DNA of 64,000 nucleotides, taken from assembly GCF_001894865.1 (NCBI RefSeq), contig NZ_BCXA01000032.1:1-64000 (forward strand), written 5' to 3'. Numbering within the stretch: position 1 is the stretch's first letter; each line of letters starts with the position of its first letter. This DNA is from Rhodococcus maanshanensis NBRC 100610. Lineage in GTDB: Bacteria; Actinomycetota; Actinomycetes; Mycobacteriales; Mycobacteriaceae. A program made the position numbers and the translations under genes. Below are positions 34,937-43,547 of the stretch, in pieces. The notes under the pieces were generated by a model. The model saw only the letters and a program-made list of their open reading frames with translations, ran no database searches and was not told the origin of the DNA.

Positions 34937-35674
34937 CTACCGACCCTCACTGAATCCGCGGATGACTGGACCGAGGTAGTCGGCCTTTTGTCCGTCGAGG
35001 TGGCGTAGATCTGCAGTTGACCACGCCAGGGCGATCCGGTCGAACTCCGGAGTGCGGCCGGCCGCCTTCTCTGAGGACATGAGCAAGGAGTATCGATCAT
35101 GCAGGAACGTCGCAGACTTTGGCGGGGCTAGGAAATGAACTCCGATGTTGCCATCGTGACCGCGGGTCACTGTCCAAAGTCCTAGCTCTGCTGGCTGCAC
35201 CTCGACGCCGGTTTCTTCCTCGAGCTCCCGTGAGGCCTGGCGTTGGAGCCAATCGAGGTCAAGTATTTCGTGGTCGGGAGGCGGCTCAACCGATCCACCG
35301 GGCAACTGCCACCGTCGGGGTGCCGCGGTTGACGACGACATCTGTCCAACCAGCAATGATCCCTCAGGCGTCGGCTGCAAAGCGGTGACAAAAAGTGATG
35401 GATGCCAGGAGGTGGCGCCTGGAACACGACGCAAAGCATGGATCCGGTATGTGGCTCTGGCCCATGAGATCCGCAGTGCTGCCGGCGGGTGCTGCTCGAC
35501 CGCTGTGCATACCACCACAGGACCGTCGAAGAGATTCGGATTCTCTCGAGTTGCAGCGTCCCACACTGCGTTCATCGCGACCCGCTGATCCGGCGTGATT
35601 GTGAGATGTGACGTTTCGACCAGATCAAGATGGCGGACCGGCAAGCACTCAGCATCGGCGGGGTGAGCTGTCAC
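34937..35674 (-). CDS. NUDIX hydrolase-domain protein
   Basis: 245 aa from the GTG at 35674 (an in-frame opening to 35824 has no coding character; the start is uncertain because no strong ribosome-binding site is visible). The NUDIX box is recognisable: PRRWQLPGGSVEPP, then ASRELEEETGVEV (R-E-x-x-E-E-x-G), with an unusual ~15-residue insertion (DHEILDLDWLQRQ) between the GG and RE parts of the box. Such enzymes cleave nucleoside-diphosphate-linked compounds with Mg2+. The long N-terminal region has no clear domain. R1 copies 5 and 6 flank the gene. Confidence 0.75.
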   Translation of the reverse strand: MTAHPADAECLPVRHLDLVETSHLTITPDQRVAMNAVWDAATRENPNLFDGPVVVCTAVEQHPPAALRISWARATYRIHALRRVPGATSWHPSLFVTALQPTPEGSLLVGQMSSSTAAPRRWQLPGGSVEPPPDHEILDLDWLQRQASRELEEETGVEVQPAELGLWTVTRGHDGNIGVHFLAPPKSATFLHDRYSLLMSSEKAAGRTPEFDRIALAWSTADLRHLDGQKADYLGPVIRGFSEGR

Positions 35675-36008
35675 ATTCGTGACACTACAACTGGCATGAC
35701 CTCCGAATGGTGCCGTACACGTGGGAGGAATGGAGGCGCGCGGGCGAAGCGGGTGAGCGACGCCGCCGCCAGCCGTAGCCAGCCTGCCGACTCGGCCGTG
35801 GAGTGGTGCGGCTTGGAAGCGCACGGGGGTGGATGGAACGCGCGCGCGTAGTGGCGTGGGCGCGCGATGGAGAGGCGCGAGAGAGAGCAGCAGTGGATGG
35901 ATGGAATGGTGCGGGTCCGGTCCGCGGCGAGATGGAGCGAGCGAGCGAGGCGATGGAGGCGCGCGCAGCTAAGGAATGGAGCATCAGATCAACAGTCAGA
36001 ATAGAACA
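35675..36008. other. Purine-rich, GATGGA-type low-complexity stretch
   Basis: About 330 bp. From ~35830 the plus strand becomes strongly purine-rich (GCGAGCGAGCGAGG, repeated GGATGG, GGAATGG), running into the GATGGATGG start of R1 copy 6. No coding frame is credible on either strand. The pattern looks like slippage-driven expansion around the repeat edge. Confidence 0.45.
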
Positions 36009-36135
36009 GATGGATGGATGGAGGGGTGTTCACCTATGCCGGCTTGTTCTGGGCTGCATGCTGATTGGATAGGTTGACCAGTCGGTAATCACACTTAACG
36101 AGGGCTCCAGATCACACAAACCTGGATGAGTTCCA
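36009..36135 (+). repeat. R1 dispersed repeat, copy 6
   Basis: GATGGATGGATGGAGGGG, GTTCACCTATGCCGGCTTG, GGGCTGCATGCTGATTGGAT, GGTTGACCAGTCGGTAATC, ACACTTAACGAGGGCTCC, hairpin CCAGAT/CCTGG, GATGAGTTCCA. It is in direct orientation with copy 5 across the NUDIX gene and with copy 7 across the hydrolase/MarR pair. Confidence 0.88.
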
Positions 36136-36455
36136 TGTTGCTGATGGTCGGGGCCCGATTGGAACAATCTCCGCTTCGAGCCAGGTCGGCCGATCGAGTC
36201 CGGCTGTTATGGACACGACAACGGTCAGGAGCGACGACGCTCACAACCCAAGCGCGCAGACCCCGGGTGACCATCGAGATCCTGCTGCTGTGCGCGATCC
36301 TGATGGCCAGCGGTCGGGTCATTCGCTGCGTCCTCGACACCCCGGGCCTCGACGACGTCGAATCCTCCATTCAGACCTCTTCGCCGTTGCCCCCGGACTC
36401 ATCGTTTCCGGTGGAACCACAGGACGGCGCCATCATTCTGGGGGCAGAACCTCCG
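36136..36455. other. Gene-free stretch after R1 copy 6
   Basis: About 320 bp. A plus-strand frame includes a hydrophobic segment (IEILLLCAILMASG) that might be the remnant of a helix from a lost gene, but it has no credible start and runs into the 3' end of the minus-strand hydrolase. Not called as a gene. Confidence 0.4.
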
Positions 36456-37370
36456 TCACGGACTGTCCGCCTCTCCGACTGGCCTCTCGCTTTCGCGCGG
36501 GGCAAGGCCGTCCAGCAGAGCGCAGTTCAACTCCGTGGCGGGGCTCATGGGCATGGTGTGGTGCGTTGCTCCGCCAACGATGATCGTGCGCAGCCGCGGG
36601 ATTGATTCGGTCACGGTCGCCAGTCGCCGGCTGTCGTGCACCTTGCTGCCCTCCGCAAGAATCACCGTCGTGTCGACAGTCAATGCTTCGAGAGCATTTC
36701 GCTTGGGCCGCTTAGGAACAACGGTTCTCGACTTCGGGAAATGCTCCGCGCCACGGGCATCCAGATCGAGCCAGTCCTCATCGATGTGCTGCCCGTTGGT
36801 CTCCCAACGGATGAAGTCGCCTCTGCGCTTTTCAGTGGGCCGCAGAAGCAACGGAATGGCGCGGGCCAGGTACTGCGCTCGCATGCCGACGAAGCACGAA
36901 TTTGGGTCGAGCAGCACCAGGTTCTGGACGCGATCGGGCTCGCGGAGCGCGTAGGCGAGCGCGATCATTGCGCCATAGGAGTGGCCGACGAGGCTGAAAG
37001 CTGCCAGACCGGCGGCGGTGGTGACATCGTCGAGCCATGACAAGAGGTCATCGACTGTCCGCGGGTGGTTGTCGCCCGCGACGCTCCGGCCGGCGTCGCC
37101 GATCAGATCCACCGCGAAGACCCGGTATCGATCGGCGAGAGCAGCGACATTCTGGAACCACACCGTCGAGGTCGCCCCACCTCCGGGCAGGAGTACCAGA
37201 GCTCGGGCATCTGCCGGCCCGCAAATGTTGACCCGGGTCGTTCCGTGCTGCGTTTCGAGGTCGACGCTGGTGACGTCGACCGGCCACTTTTCGAGAACTA
37301 GGTCGTATGCACCGTAGAAGGCGACTCCTTCCGGGGTGGTGGCGAAATCGACTGTCGACAACTGGGGCAT
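36456..37370 (-). CDS. Alpha/beta hydrolase (GHSYG type) divergent from MarR
   Basis: 304 aa, ATG at 37370 with GAGGAGA upstream. Features are LVLLPGGGATSTVW (oxyanion loop), the nucleophile elbow LVGHSYGAMIALAYA, a strand and acid around VILAEGSKVHD and the catalytic His in GGATHHTMPMS. The pattern is that of haloperoxidase/esterase-like alpha/beta hydrolases. It is divergent from a MarR regulator with an inverted repeat between them, so it is probably repressed by MarR and induced by its substrate. The pair is bounded by R1 copies 6 and 7. Confidence 0.88.
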   Translation of the reverse strand: MPQLSTVDFATTPEGVAFYGAYDLVLEKWPVDVTSVDLETQHGTTRVNICGPADARALVLLPGGGATSTVWFQNVAALADRYRVFAVDLIGDAGRSVAGDNHPRTVDDLLSWLDDVTTAAGLAAFSLVGHSYGAMIALAYALREPDRVQNLVLLDPNSCFVGMRAQYLARAIPLLLRPTEKRRGDFIRWETNGQHIDEDWLDLDARGAEHFPKSRTVVPKRPKRNALEALTVDTTVILAEGSKVHDSRRLATVTESIPRLRTIIVGGATHHTMPMSPATELNCALLDGLAPRESERPVGEADSP

Positions 37371-37390
37371 CCGGTCTCCTCGGCAGATAG

Positions 37391-37424
37391 CTCGATTGAT
37401 CGAGATAATGGATCTGTCGAGATA
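37391..37424. promoter_or_regulatory. Inverted and direct repeats between hydrolase and MarR genes
   Basis: CTCGAT-TG-ATCGAG (37391-37404) is a perfect 6+6 inverted repeat, and TCGAGATA occurs twice (37400-37407 and 37417-37424). Located between two divergent starts, this is the likely operator of the MarR protein. Confidence 0.55.
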
Positions 37425-37465
37425 GTAGATTGTTGAGGCAATGCTGTCGACCGCAGGAGATCGTG

Positions 37466-37948
37466 ATGGATACCGGAAGTAGACCTGCCGAGGATTCGCT
37501 CAATACGGTGCACCGGCTTCGGGCGCTGACGGTCGAGTTGCACCTTCTGGGCGCGGAGTTTGGGCGAGTGTATGGCTTGCATTCCACCGACGTCCGAGCA
37601 CTGATCTGCCTACTTGACGCCGAACGCAGCAGCCGCCCGGCGACCCCGAGTTGGTTGGGGGAGCAGCTCCACCTCAACTCCGCATCAGTGACCGCACTGA
37701 TCGACCGCATGGAAAAGGCGGGACATGTGCGGCGTCAACGGGACTCGCAGGACCGCAGAAGGGTCTTCGTTGAGGTGACTCCTGAAGCCGTGGAGCTCGG
37801 TTGGGCGTTCTTCGGGCCAGCGATCGCGAATGCGTTGGCCGCCATTGGCACGTACAGCCCTCAGGAAATGGAGACTGTGGTCAGGTTCTTGACTGACATG
37901 CAGGCGGCTGTCGCGAGCACTCGCCGGGATCCCGACATCAACGAGTAG
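37466..37948 (+). CDS. MarR-family regulator
   Basis: 160 aa from the ATG at 37466 (AGGAGA five bases upstream). The winged HTH shows LGEQLHLNSASVTALIDRM and the wing VRRQRDSQDRRRVFVEVTPEA, with the family DxRxxxxxxT signature. An N-terminal helix (VHRLRALTVELHLLGAEFGRV) and a C-terminal helix provide dimerisation. It is divergent from the GHSYG alpha/beta hydrolase and probably represses it. Confidence 0.9.
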   Translation: MDTGSRPAEDSLNTVHRLRALTVELHLLGAEFGRVYGLHSTDVRALICLLDAERSSRPATPSWLGEQLHLNSASVTALIDRMEKAGHVRRQRDSQDRRRVFVEVTPEAVELGWAFFGPAIANALAAIGTYSPQEMETVVRFLTDMQAAVASTRRDPDINE

Positions 37949-38288
37949 CGGCGCGACGGTCGGTCGCGCGCGCAATCGACTGCTTTCACGCCACCCGACT
38001 TGCGAACGCTCATCTAGGACGTGGCTGAGTTCAGGAGACTGACTGTGCTGATCACACCGCCTCGCGAAGCAAACACTGAGCAGGACCGGCTGAGCTGGAA
38101 GGCCGCCGCGGATGGATGTTCGGCGTGTCAATCCATCTCGTTTCATCCTGGGTTACATGTGAATGGCTAGGTTGACCAGTCAGTAGTCACGCATCGACAA
38201 CGGCTCTTGATCACAAACTGGATGAGCTCCCGGGGTGCAATCGCTCGATCTTTCGCCGTTGATGCAGCGGTCCCCTCGCGCAGCAGAG
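37949..38288. other. Intergenic stretch holding R1 copy 7
   Basis: 340 bp between the MarR stop and the 3' end of the LysR gene. It contains the diverged R1 copy 7; nothing else was recognised. Confidence 0.5.
38111..38230 (+). repeat. R1 dispersed repeat, copy 7 (diverged)
   Basis: GATGGATG then GTGTCAATCC, GGGTTACATGTGAATGGCT, AGGTTGACCAGTCAGTAGTC, ACGCATCGACAACGGCTC and a degraded end AACTGGATGAGCTCC. The middle block with GGTTGACCAGT is the best conserved part. Confidence 0.75.
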
Positions 38289-39194
38289 TCACCTCGTGAT
38301 GAACTCGTTGGCGCGGTGGGTGATGTGGTCGCGCAGACGGGTGACTGCGGCGGTCGGCCGATGATTGCCCGTGGCGAGCCCGATGGTCCGGTCGCTCACT
38401 CCGGGCAGGTGGATGCTCACGAGGTCGGGGTGAGGGGTTTCCGCGGCCGGTAGCAGGGCAATGCCGAGGCCGTGCCCGACGAGGACCCGGATCGTCTCGA
38501 ACTCGCTGATCTCGAATGCTACGTGCGGGTTGAACCCTGCATCGGCGCACCAGGAGTCGAGGCTCTGCCGCAGGTGGTAGGACGGTGGGCTGGCGATGAA
38601 ATGCTCCTGATCGAGTTCCGCGAGGTCGACCTGTGTGCGTCCGGCCAGCGGGTGGGTGCGTGCGACGTGGAGCAGGATGCGCTGGTGTCCCAGAACAGTT
38701 ACGGGCAGGTCGTCGGGCGGCGGGATCATCACGGCGAGGTCGAGGCGGCCATCGCGCACCATCCCGGCGAGCGCTTCGCCGTGTGCCTGCACAAGATGCA
38801 GTCGAATTCTCGGCGCTACCCGGTGAAACTCGGCGAGCAACGAGGGGATGCTCACCGGTCCGAGGGTGAGGGGGAACCCGAAGCGGACGAGTCCGCTGTC
38901 GGGGTCGGCGTTGCTGCGCACCGCGCTCACAGCGTCATCGAGTGCCCACACCAGGTCTCGGGTTCGTTCGTGGAGTTCGCGTCCGGCGGTGGTGAGGGAG
39001 ACTCCACGCCCGACTTGTTGGAAAAGGGGCACACCCAGCGTGTGCTCCAAGGCCTTGAGGCGTCGGCTCAGTGACGACTGCGGCACTCCGAGCAGGTCCG
39101 CTGCGCGGGTGATGTGGCCTTCACGGGCAGCGGTGTCGAACGCGGCCAGTAGCGGAACCACGGCCGCGACCTCGTCCGACAGGAATCGATCCAT
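38289..39194 (-). CDS. LysR-family regulator divergent from mqo
   Basis: 301 aa from the ATG at 39194 (MDRFLSDEVAAVVPLL). The N-terminal winged HTH is typical: AFDTAAREGHITRAADLLGVPQ (written in part), SSLSRRLKALEHTLGVPLF. A LysR substrate-binding domain follows (GLVRFGFPLTLGPVSIP, then LVGHGLGIALLPAAE). The longer in-frame opening upstream runs antisense into mqo and is discarded. It diverges from mqo with 94 bp between starts. LysR proteins usually control the divergent gene in response to a small molecule, here perhaps a C4 acid (inference). Confidence 0.9.
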   Translation of the reverse strand: MDRFLSDEVAAVVPLLAAFDTAAREGHITRAADLLGVPQSSLSRRLKALEHTLGVPLFQQVGRGVSLTTAGRELHERTRDLVWALDDAVSAVRSNADPDSGLVRFGFPLTLGPVSIPSLLAEFHRVAPRIRLHLVQAHGEALAGMVRDGRLDLAVMIPPPDDLPVTVLGHQRILLHVARTHPLAGRTQVDLAELDQEHFIASPPSYHLRQSLDSWCADAGFNPHVAFEISEFETIRVLVGHGLGIALLPAAETPHPDLVSIHLPGVSDRTIGLATGNHRPTAAVTRLRDHITHRANEFITR

Positions 39195-39288
39195 ACTCGG
39201 ATGATAAGGCCTTGATCTGGTCATTGGACGGATGAGTGGTGCGGGAGCACCCTGGGGGCCACCACCGACGAACAAGGAGCGCGATCCC

Positions 39289-40785
39289 ATGGACCACAGT
39301 GAATCGGCAAGCGCAGGAACGAGTATCGACCACGACGTAGTCGACGTCGTCCTCATCGGTAGCGGCGTCATGTCCGCAACCCTGGGTGCGTTGCTCGCCA
39401 GGTTGCAGCCCGACTGGTCGATTGTCGTGCTCGAGCGCCTCGGCGAGATCGCTGGCGAGAGTTCGTGTACATGGCACAACGCCGGTACCGGCCATGCGGG
39501 GCTGTGCGAGCTCAACTACATGCCCGATCCTGGGGACTCGGCGAAGGCGGAGGCCATCGGACGCCAGTTCCACCTCTCTCGTCAGTTGTGGGCCGCGCTG
39601 GTCGAGGGCGGTGACCTGCCCACTCCCGCGTCTTTCATCAATTCGACGCCGCATATGGACGTCGTCTTCGGCGATCGCGATGTCGACTATCTGCGGCAAC
39701 GGTTCGCCACCCTGCAGCGCTCGCCGCTGTTCTCGGCGATGCAGTACACCGAGGATCCCGACGTGATCCGTCGATGGGCGCCGTTGTTGATGGAGGGGCG
39801 CACCGGTATTGGGCCGATCGCTGCGACACGGTATAAGGCGGGCACCGACGTCGACTTCGGCGCGCTGACCCGTTCTCTGGTCTGCGCCATGACCCGGCGC
39901 GGTGCACAGGTCCGCCTGCACCATGAGGTCACCGGGCTCTCCCGGGGAGCCGACGGCCAGTGGACCGTGACGGGCCGCGACCGCAGCTGCGGGGATCGCT
40001 TCAGGATCAGGTCCCGGTTCGTCTTCGTCGGCGCCGGCGGATACGCCCTCAAGCTCCTACAGAAGGCAAAGATTCCGGAGGTGCGTGGGTACGCAGTCTT
40101 CCCGCTCGGCGCGCAGTTCCTGCGCACCAGCAACCCCGACGTCGTCGCACAGCACACCGCGAAGGTCTACAGCCAAGCCTCCGTTGGTGCCCCGCCGATG
40201 TCGGTGCCCCACCTCGACCGGCGAGTGGTCGACGGTCGCCCGTCGCTGATGTTCGGGCCCTACGCGACGTTCAGTACCAGGCTCCTCAAGCACGGCAGGC
40301 TCACCGACCTGTTCACGACAATCCGACTGCGCAACATCGCACCGCTGCTCGCCGTCGGCGCTCAGAACCTGCCGCTCGTGCGCTACCTGATTGGTGAGCT
40401 GCTGGCATCACGGAGACGAAAGCTCGCACAGCTGAAGCGTTTCTACCCAGGCGCCGACCCCGCCGACTGGGAGCTGGTGCAGGCGGGCCAACGCGCTCAG
40501 TTGATCAAGCCGGACCCGCGAAGGGTCGGTGTACTGACCTTCGGGACCGAACTGGTCATTGGGGCCGACGAGACCATCGCGGGACTGCTTGGCGCATCAC
40601 CTGGTGCCTCGATCGCCCCGTCCGTGATGGTCGACCTCCTCGCGACCTGCTTCCCCGAACACTACGAACAATGGGAGCCGACGTTGCTTGAGCTGATGCC
40701 GGCGATCGAGACTCGAGTGGACGCAGACCAGCACACCATCGACAGCAACCTCGACCGCACCGGGCGAATCCTCGGCGTGGCATAG
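39289..40785 (+). CDS. mqo: Malate:quinone oxidoreductase
   Basis: 498 aa from the ATG at 39289, with AAGGAG nine bases upstream. It matches the Mqo pattern: LIGSGVMSATLG (FAD), SSCTWHNAGTGHAGLCELNY, HTAKVYSQA and WELVQAGQRAQLIKPD. Mqo is a peripheral membrane FAD enzyme that oxidises malate to oxaloacetate and passes electrons to menaquinone; in Corynebacterium and mycobacteria it is the main malate-oxidising enzyme. Divergent from a LysR regulator, which suggests substrate-dependent control. Confidence 0.95.
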   Translation: MDHSESASAGTSIDHDVVDVVLIGSGVMSATLGALLARLQPDWSIVVLERLGEIAGESSCTWHNAGTGHAGLCELNYMPDPGDSAKAEAIGRQFHLSRQLWAALVEGGDLPTPASFINSTPHMDVVFGDRDVDYLRQRFATLQRSPLFSAMQYTEDPDVIRRWAPLLMEGRTGIGPIAATRYKAGTDVDFGALTRSLVCAMTRRGAQVRLHHEVTGLSRGADGQWTVTGRDRSCGDRFRIRSRFVFVGAGGYALKLLQKAKIPEVRGYAVFPLGAQFLRTSNPDVVAQHTAKVYSQASVGAPPMSVPHLDRRVVDGRPSLMFGPYATFSTRLLKHGRLTDLFTTIRLRNIAPLLAVGAQNLPLVRYLIGELLASRRRKLAQLKRFYPGADPADWELVQAGQRAQLIKPDPRRVGVLTFGTELVIGADETIAGLLGASPGASIAPSVMVDLLATCFPEHYEQWEPTLLELMPAIETRVDADQHTIDSNLDRTGRILGVA

Positions 40786-40998
40786 CGATCCAGCTCCGGG
40801 TAACGCGCGACCTAGTGCAAGGAGATCCTGGGCTGTGCGCACTGGTGAACCCAAGCGGGCCTCATGAGTGAACACTCGATGGTTTCCTCGACAGGTTCGT
40901 GGCCGCGAGAGGCGCTCAGAGAATACGATCCCCGCTGAACACATCAAGGGGGGAGCTGCCCGCCGGGCGGGGACAGCTGACAGTGGAACGGACGTCGA

Positions 40999-41694
40999 AT
41001 GAACACCATCGCGCGCGCTGACAGCGCCGAACGATCCGAGATCATCCAGCAGGCGAACAGCCTCTGGCGACGTGCCGGTGTCCGCGGGGCCGATCGCAGG
41101 ATGCTGCTTTCGGAATTGAAGACTGAACTCCGCGGCGTCGACCCAGATGGTCACGGTATGCAAGCGGCCCCGGATCCCGTGAGCGAGCGGATGCTCCGGG
41201 AGCGGGCGCTCGAACGGGGTATGTGCGGTCGCGCGTTGCGGTTGGAATTGGCTATTCCAGCCGCCGTTCTCGGACTCGTGGCTGGTCTAATTACTCCTTC
41301 GCTCGTGCTCTGGCTCGTGCTCTCACTAGTGCTCTCGCCACTTTCGGCGATCCAGATGGGGCAGTACGCACGCCCGGTGAATGTCTCGTCCGGGATTCTG
41401 GGATATCTGTGTGCACTGTTGTTCGTGTGGCGGTTCCTGCACAACTACGGTGATCCTCGCGCCACGTCGACCGTGCGGTGGCTCGCTGCGCTACTTCCGG
41501 TTGGTGCCGCGCTCAGTGTCGGTGCGGTGGTTCTCATCACGCGGACGACGAACTTCTTCACGTCTCTCACGGCGTACCTGGTGGGTGTAGCGGTCGTCAT
41601 CGGTGTTGTGGCCGTCGGGATCGGGCTGACTGTTGGGATCGCTCGGTTCTTGGCCGTCAGGACGCCAAACAGGACCGAGCCCAATCTCATCTAG
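40999..41694 (+). CDS. Integral membrane protein with a helical cytoplasmic N-terminus
   Basis: 231 aa, ATG at 40999 with GGAACGGA upstream. The first ~75 residues form a charged helical region (IIQQANSLWRRAGVRGADRR, then LLSELKTELRGV) reminiscent of the small helical domains before membrane segments in DUF1700/DUF1129-like proteins. Five membrane helices follow (AAVLGLVAGLITPSLVLWLV to VVIGVVAVGIGLTVGIARFL). Function unknown. It stands alone between mqo and the ECF sigma gene. Confidence 0.75.
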   Translation: MNTIARADSAERSEIIQQANSLWRRAGVRGADRRMLLSELKTELRGVDPDGHGMQAAPDPVSERMLRERALERGMCGRALRLELAIPAAVLGLVAGLITPSLVLWLVLSLVLSPLSAIQMGQYARPVNVSSGILGYLCALLFVWRFLHNYGDPRATSTVRWLAALLPVGAALSVGAVVLITRTTNFFTSLTAYLVGVAVVIGVVAVGIGLTVGIARFLAVRTPNRTEPNLI

Positions 41695-41886
41695 AGGTTC
41701 GATGCGCGGTGGTAGTCGGCGCCAGTCGCATCCCGCTCACTCGAGGTCGACGGCGAGTCCGCTCTCATGACGGATCAGCCCATGAACTGTCGTCGTGTCC
41801 TGTCTATTCAAGTAGGTGTGCGGGGCTGTGTAATTTTCGCCCACCGAGCGGCCGTTACTTGAGGACGGGGTGAGCGAGGGGGACCG

Positions 41887-42429
41887 ATGGGCGCCGACGA
41901 GGCGAGATTCACGGAGATGTACACGCGGTTGTACTCCCGCGTGGGGGCGTACACCCGTCGGCGGGCCACAGATTCGGCCGCCCAGGACGCCACCGACGAA
42001 ACCTTCCTTATCGCGTGGCGGAAGCTGCACCAGCTCCCAGACGATCCGCTGCCATGGCTATTGGTGACAGCGCGAAACGTTCTCTCCGAGTATCGGCGCC
42101 GCACTGACCGACAGGAGGCGTTGGTCGAACGGATGACGGCGAGCTTGCTCGAGTTCGAGGCTGCCGAGCCAGGAGCGGACCACGCTGCTGTTGAACGCCT
42201 CGCAGTACTGGGCGCGCTGGCATCCCTCTCCGATCGCGACCGGGAGACCCTGATGCTGACAGTGTGGGATGGCCTGAGCCACGCACAATCAGCCGAAGTC
42301 ATGGGTTGCAGCACCTCGGCCTTTGCGGTCCGGCATCACCGCGCCCGGCGTCGGCTGGAGGTCGCACTGTCCGCCCAGGACCCGAGCACCGTCAACCCCA
42401 CATTGCGGAGCGAAAGGGACGCGAGATGA
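41887..42429 (+). CDS. ECF RNA polymerase sigma factor
   Basis: 180 aa from the ATG at 41887 (GAGGGGGA upstream). Region 2 has FTEMYTRLYSRVGAYTRRRA and DATDETFLIAWRKL; region 4 has LASLSDRDRETLMLTVWDGL and SAEVMGCSTSAFAVRHHRAR. The gene overlaps the next one (ATGA), a membrane protein of the CU044_5270 family, an arrangement typical of actinobacterial ECF groups in which the partner takes the place of an anti-sigma factor. Confidence 0.92.
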   Translation: MGADEARFTEMYTRLYSRVGAYTRRRATDSAAQDATDETFLIAWRKLHQLPDDPLPWLLVTARNVLSEYRRRTDRQEALVERMTASLLEFEAAEPGADHAAVERLAVLGALASLSDRDRETLMLTVWDGLSHAQSAEVMGCSTSAFAVRHHRARRRLEVALSAQDPSTVNPTLRSERDAR

Positions 42430-43487
42430 GCGACGACCGAACAGCTCTCGCCAGGATGGAACGTCAGAATCCGGTGTCGCCGGATGCCGAGCTGGCGCCG
42501 CCACCCGGTGCCCTGGAATCGATCCTGCTACACGAACGAGACCACTCGGAAGGCCGCACTCGGCAGTACCGGCCGCTGCTCGTTGCGGCGAGCGTCATGG
42601 TTGCGGCGGGGTTGGCGATCAGCGCATTGGTCGCACTGAATCAGGACGAGCAGGGACGAACCGTCGCCACCCCCGGCTCGACTGCCGAACGGACCTTCTC
42701 GCTGCCGCCAACCAATCCCGATGCGGCCGTGTTCCCACCGGTCGGCGCGAATCCAGGCGATGCTGCGACCGCCCCCATGCTGCACTTCGTCGCCTATAGC
42801 AGCCCGGTCTCCTCACACGAGCTGCTGTTGAACCTGGCTGACCGAGCTGAGCAGCAGCCACCCGCTCGAGGCGAAGGGCCGTACGAGTATGTGACGAGCC
42901 GCGGGTGGTACCTGACAACTCATCAGACCACCGATGGTCTGGTTCTCAGAACCGAGATCGCGGAGATCAACCGCGAGCAGTGGCGCGCCGAGGACGGGTC
43001 TGGTCGTGTGACCGACACCGAGAACGGTGTCACCCAATCCTGGGAAGTAAGTCCCCAGGAACACCCATGGACTCGGCTGGATACGGGGGACGAATCGGCC
43101 CCGGTGCTACGCGATCAACTCCTCGACGACGGGCAGGGCCGAACAGTCCAGCAATGGTTCGGCGCGTTCAGAGATACTTGGGCATCACAGATCGCCTCGC
43201 CGGAACTCCAATCGGCCTACCTGAGCCTCCTCGCAGACCAAAACGACATCGAGGTCCTCGGAGCCGTCAACGATCGTGTGGGGCGCCCCGGAATCGCCGT
43301 CAGCACCTCGACCGGCGATCGAAAGCTCGTCCTCATCCTCGACGAATCGACCGGCGCACTACTCGACTACGAGGAGATCGCACTCATCCCGGAAGCTGCA
43401 GAAGTTCCAATCCCCCTGCCCTCCACAGTCAATTACACAGTCTGGCTCGACACAGCTCGCGTGGGGTCGGTAGGCGAGCGGCCGTAG
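42426..43487 (+). CDS. CU044_5270-family membrane protein, partner of the ECF sigma factor
   Basis: 353 aa from the ATG at 42426, inside the sigma stop codon. A short cytoplasmic N-terminus (MSDDRTALARMERQNPV) is followed by one membrane helix (LLVAASVMVAAGLAISALVAL) and a large extracytoplasmic domain with the family features (YEYVTSRGWYL, LDDGQGRTVQQWF, LLDYEEIAL). By position it is the presumed anti-sigma-like regulator that holds the ECF factor inactive until an envelope signal arrives, though a zinc-type anti-sigma motif is not visible. Confidence 0.85.
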   Translation: MSDDRTALARMERQNPVSPDAELAPPPGALESILLHERDHSEGRTRQYRPLLVAASVMVAAGLAISALVALNQDEQGRTVATPGSTAERTFSLPPTNPDAAVFPPVGANPGDAATAPMLHFVAYSSPVSSHELLLNLADRAEQQPPARGEGPYEYVTSRGWYLTTHQTTDGLVLRTEIAEINREQWRAEDGSGRVTDTENGVTQSWEVSPQEHPWTRLDTGDESAPVLRDQLLDDGQGRTVQQWFGAFRDTWASQIASPELQSAYLSLLADQNDIEVLGAVNDRVGRPGIAVSTSTGDRKLVLILDESTGALLDYEEIALIPEAAEVPIPLPSTVNYTVWLDTARVGSVGERP

Positions 43488-43547
43488 CGGGACCTAGAGC
43501 GGCACGCGGTGGATGGTTTTGAGAATGTTGATAGGGCGTGTTGTCGT

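Noticed and set aside
19611-38230. R1 copies as a CRISPR array or simple IS
   Set aside because: Copies are kilobases apart with genes in between, far longer than CRISPR repeats, and have no inverted ends or transposase.
19611-38230. R1 copies as integron attC sites
   Set aside because: They lack the paired R and L boxes with the conserved core triplet, and no integron integrase is present; only the cassette-like layout is similar.
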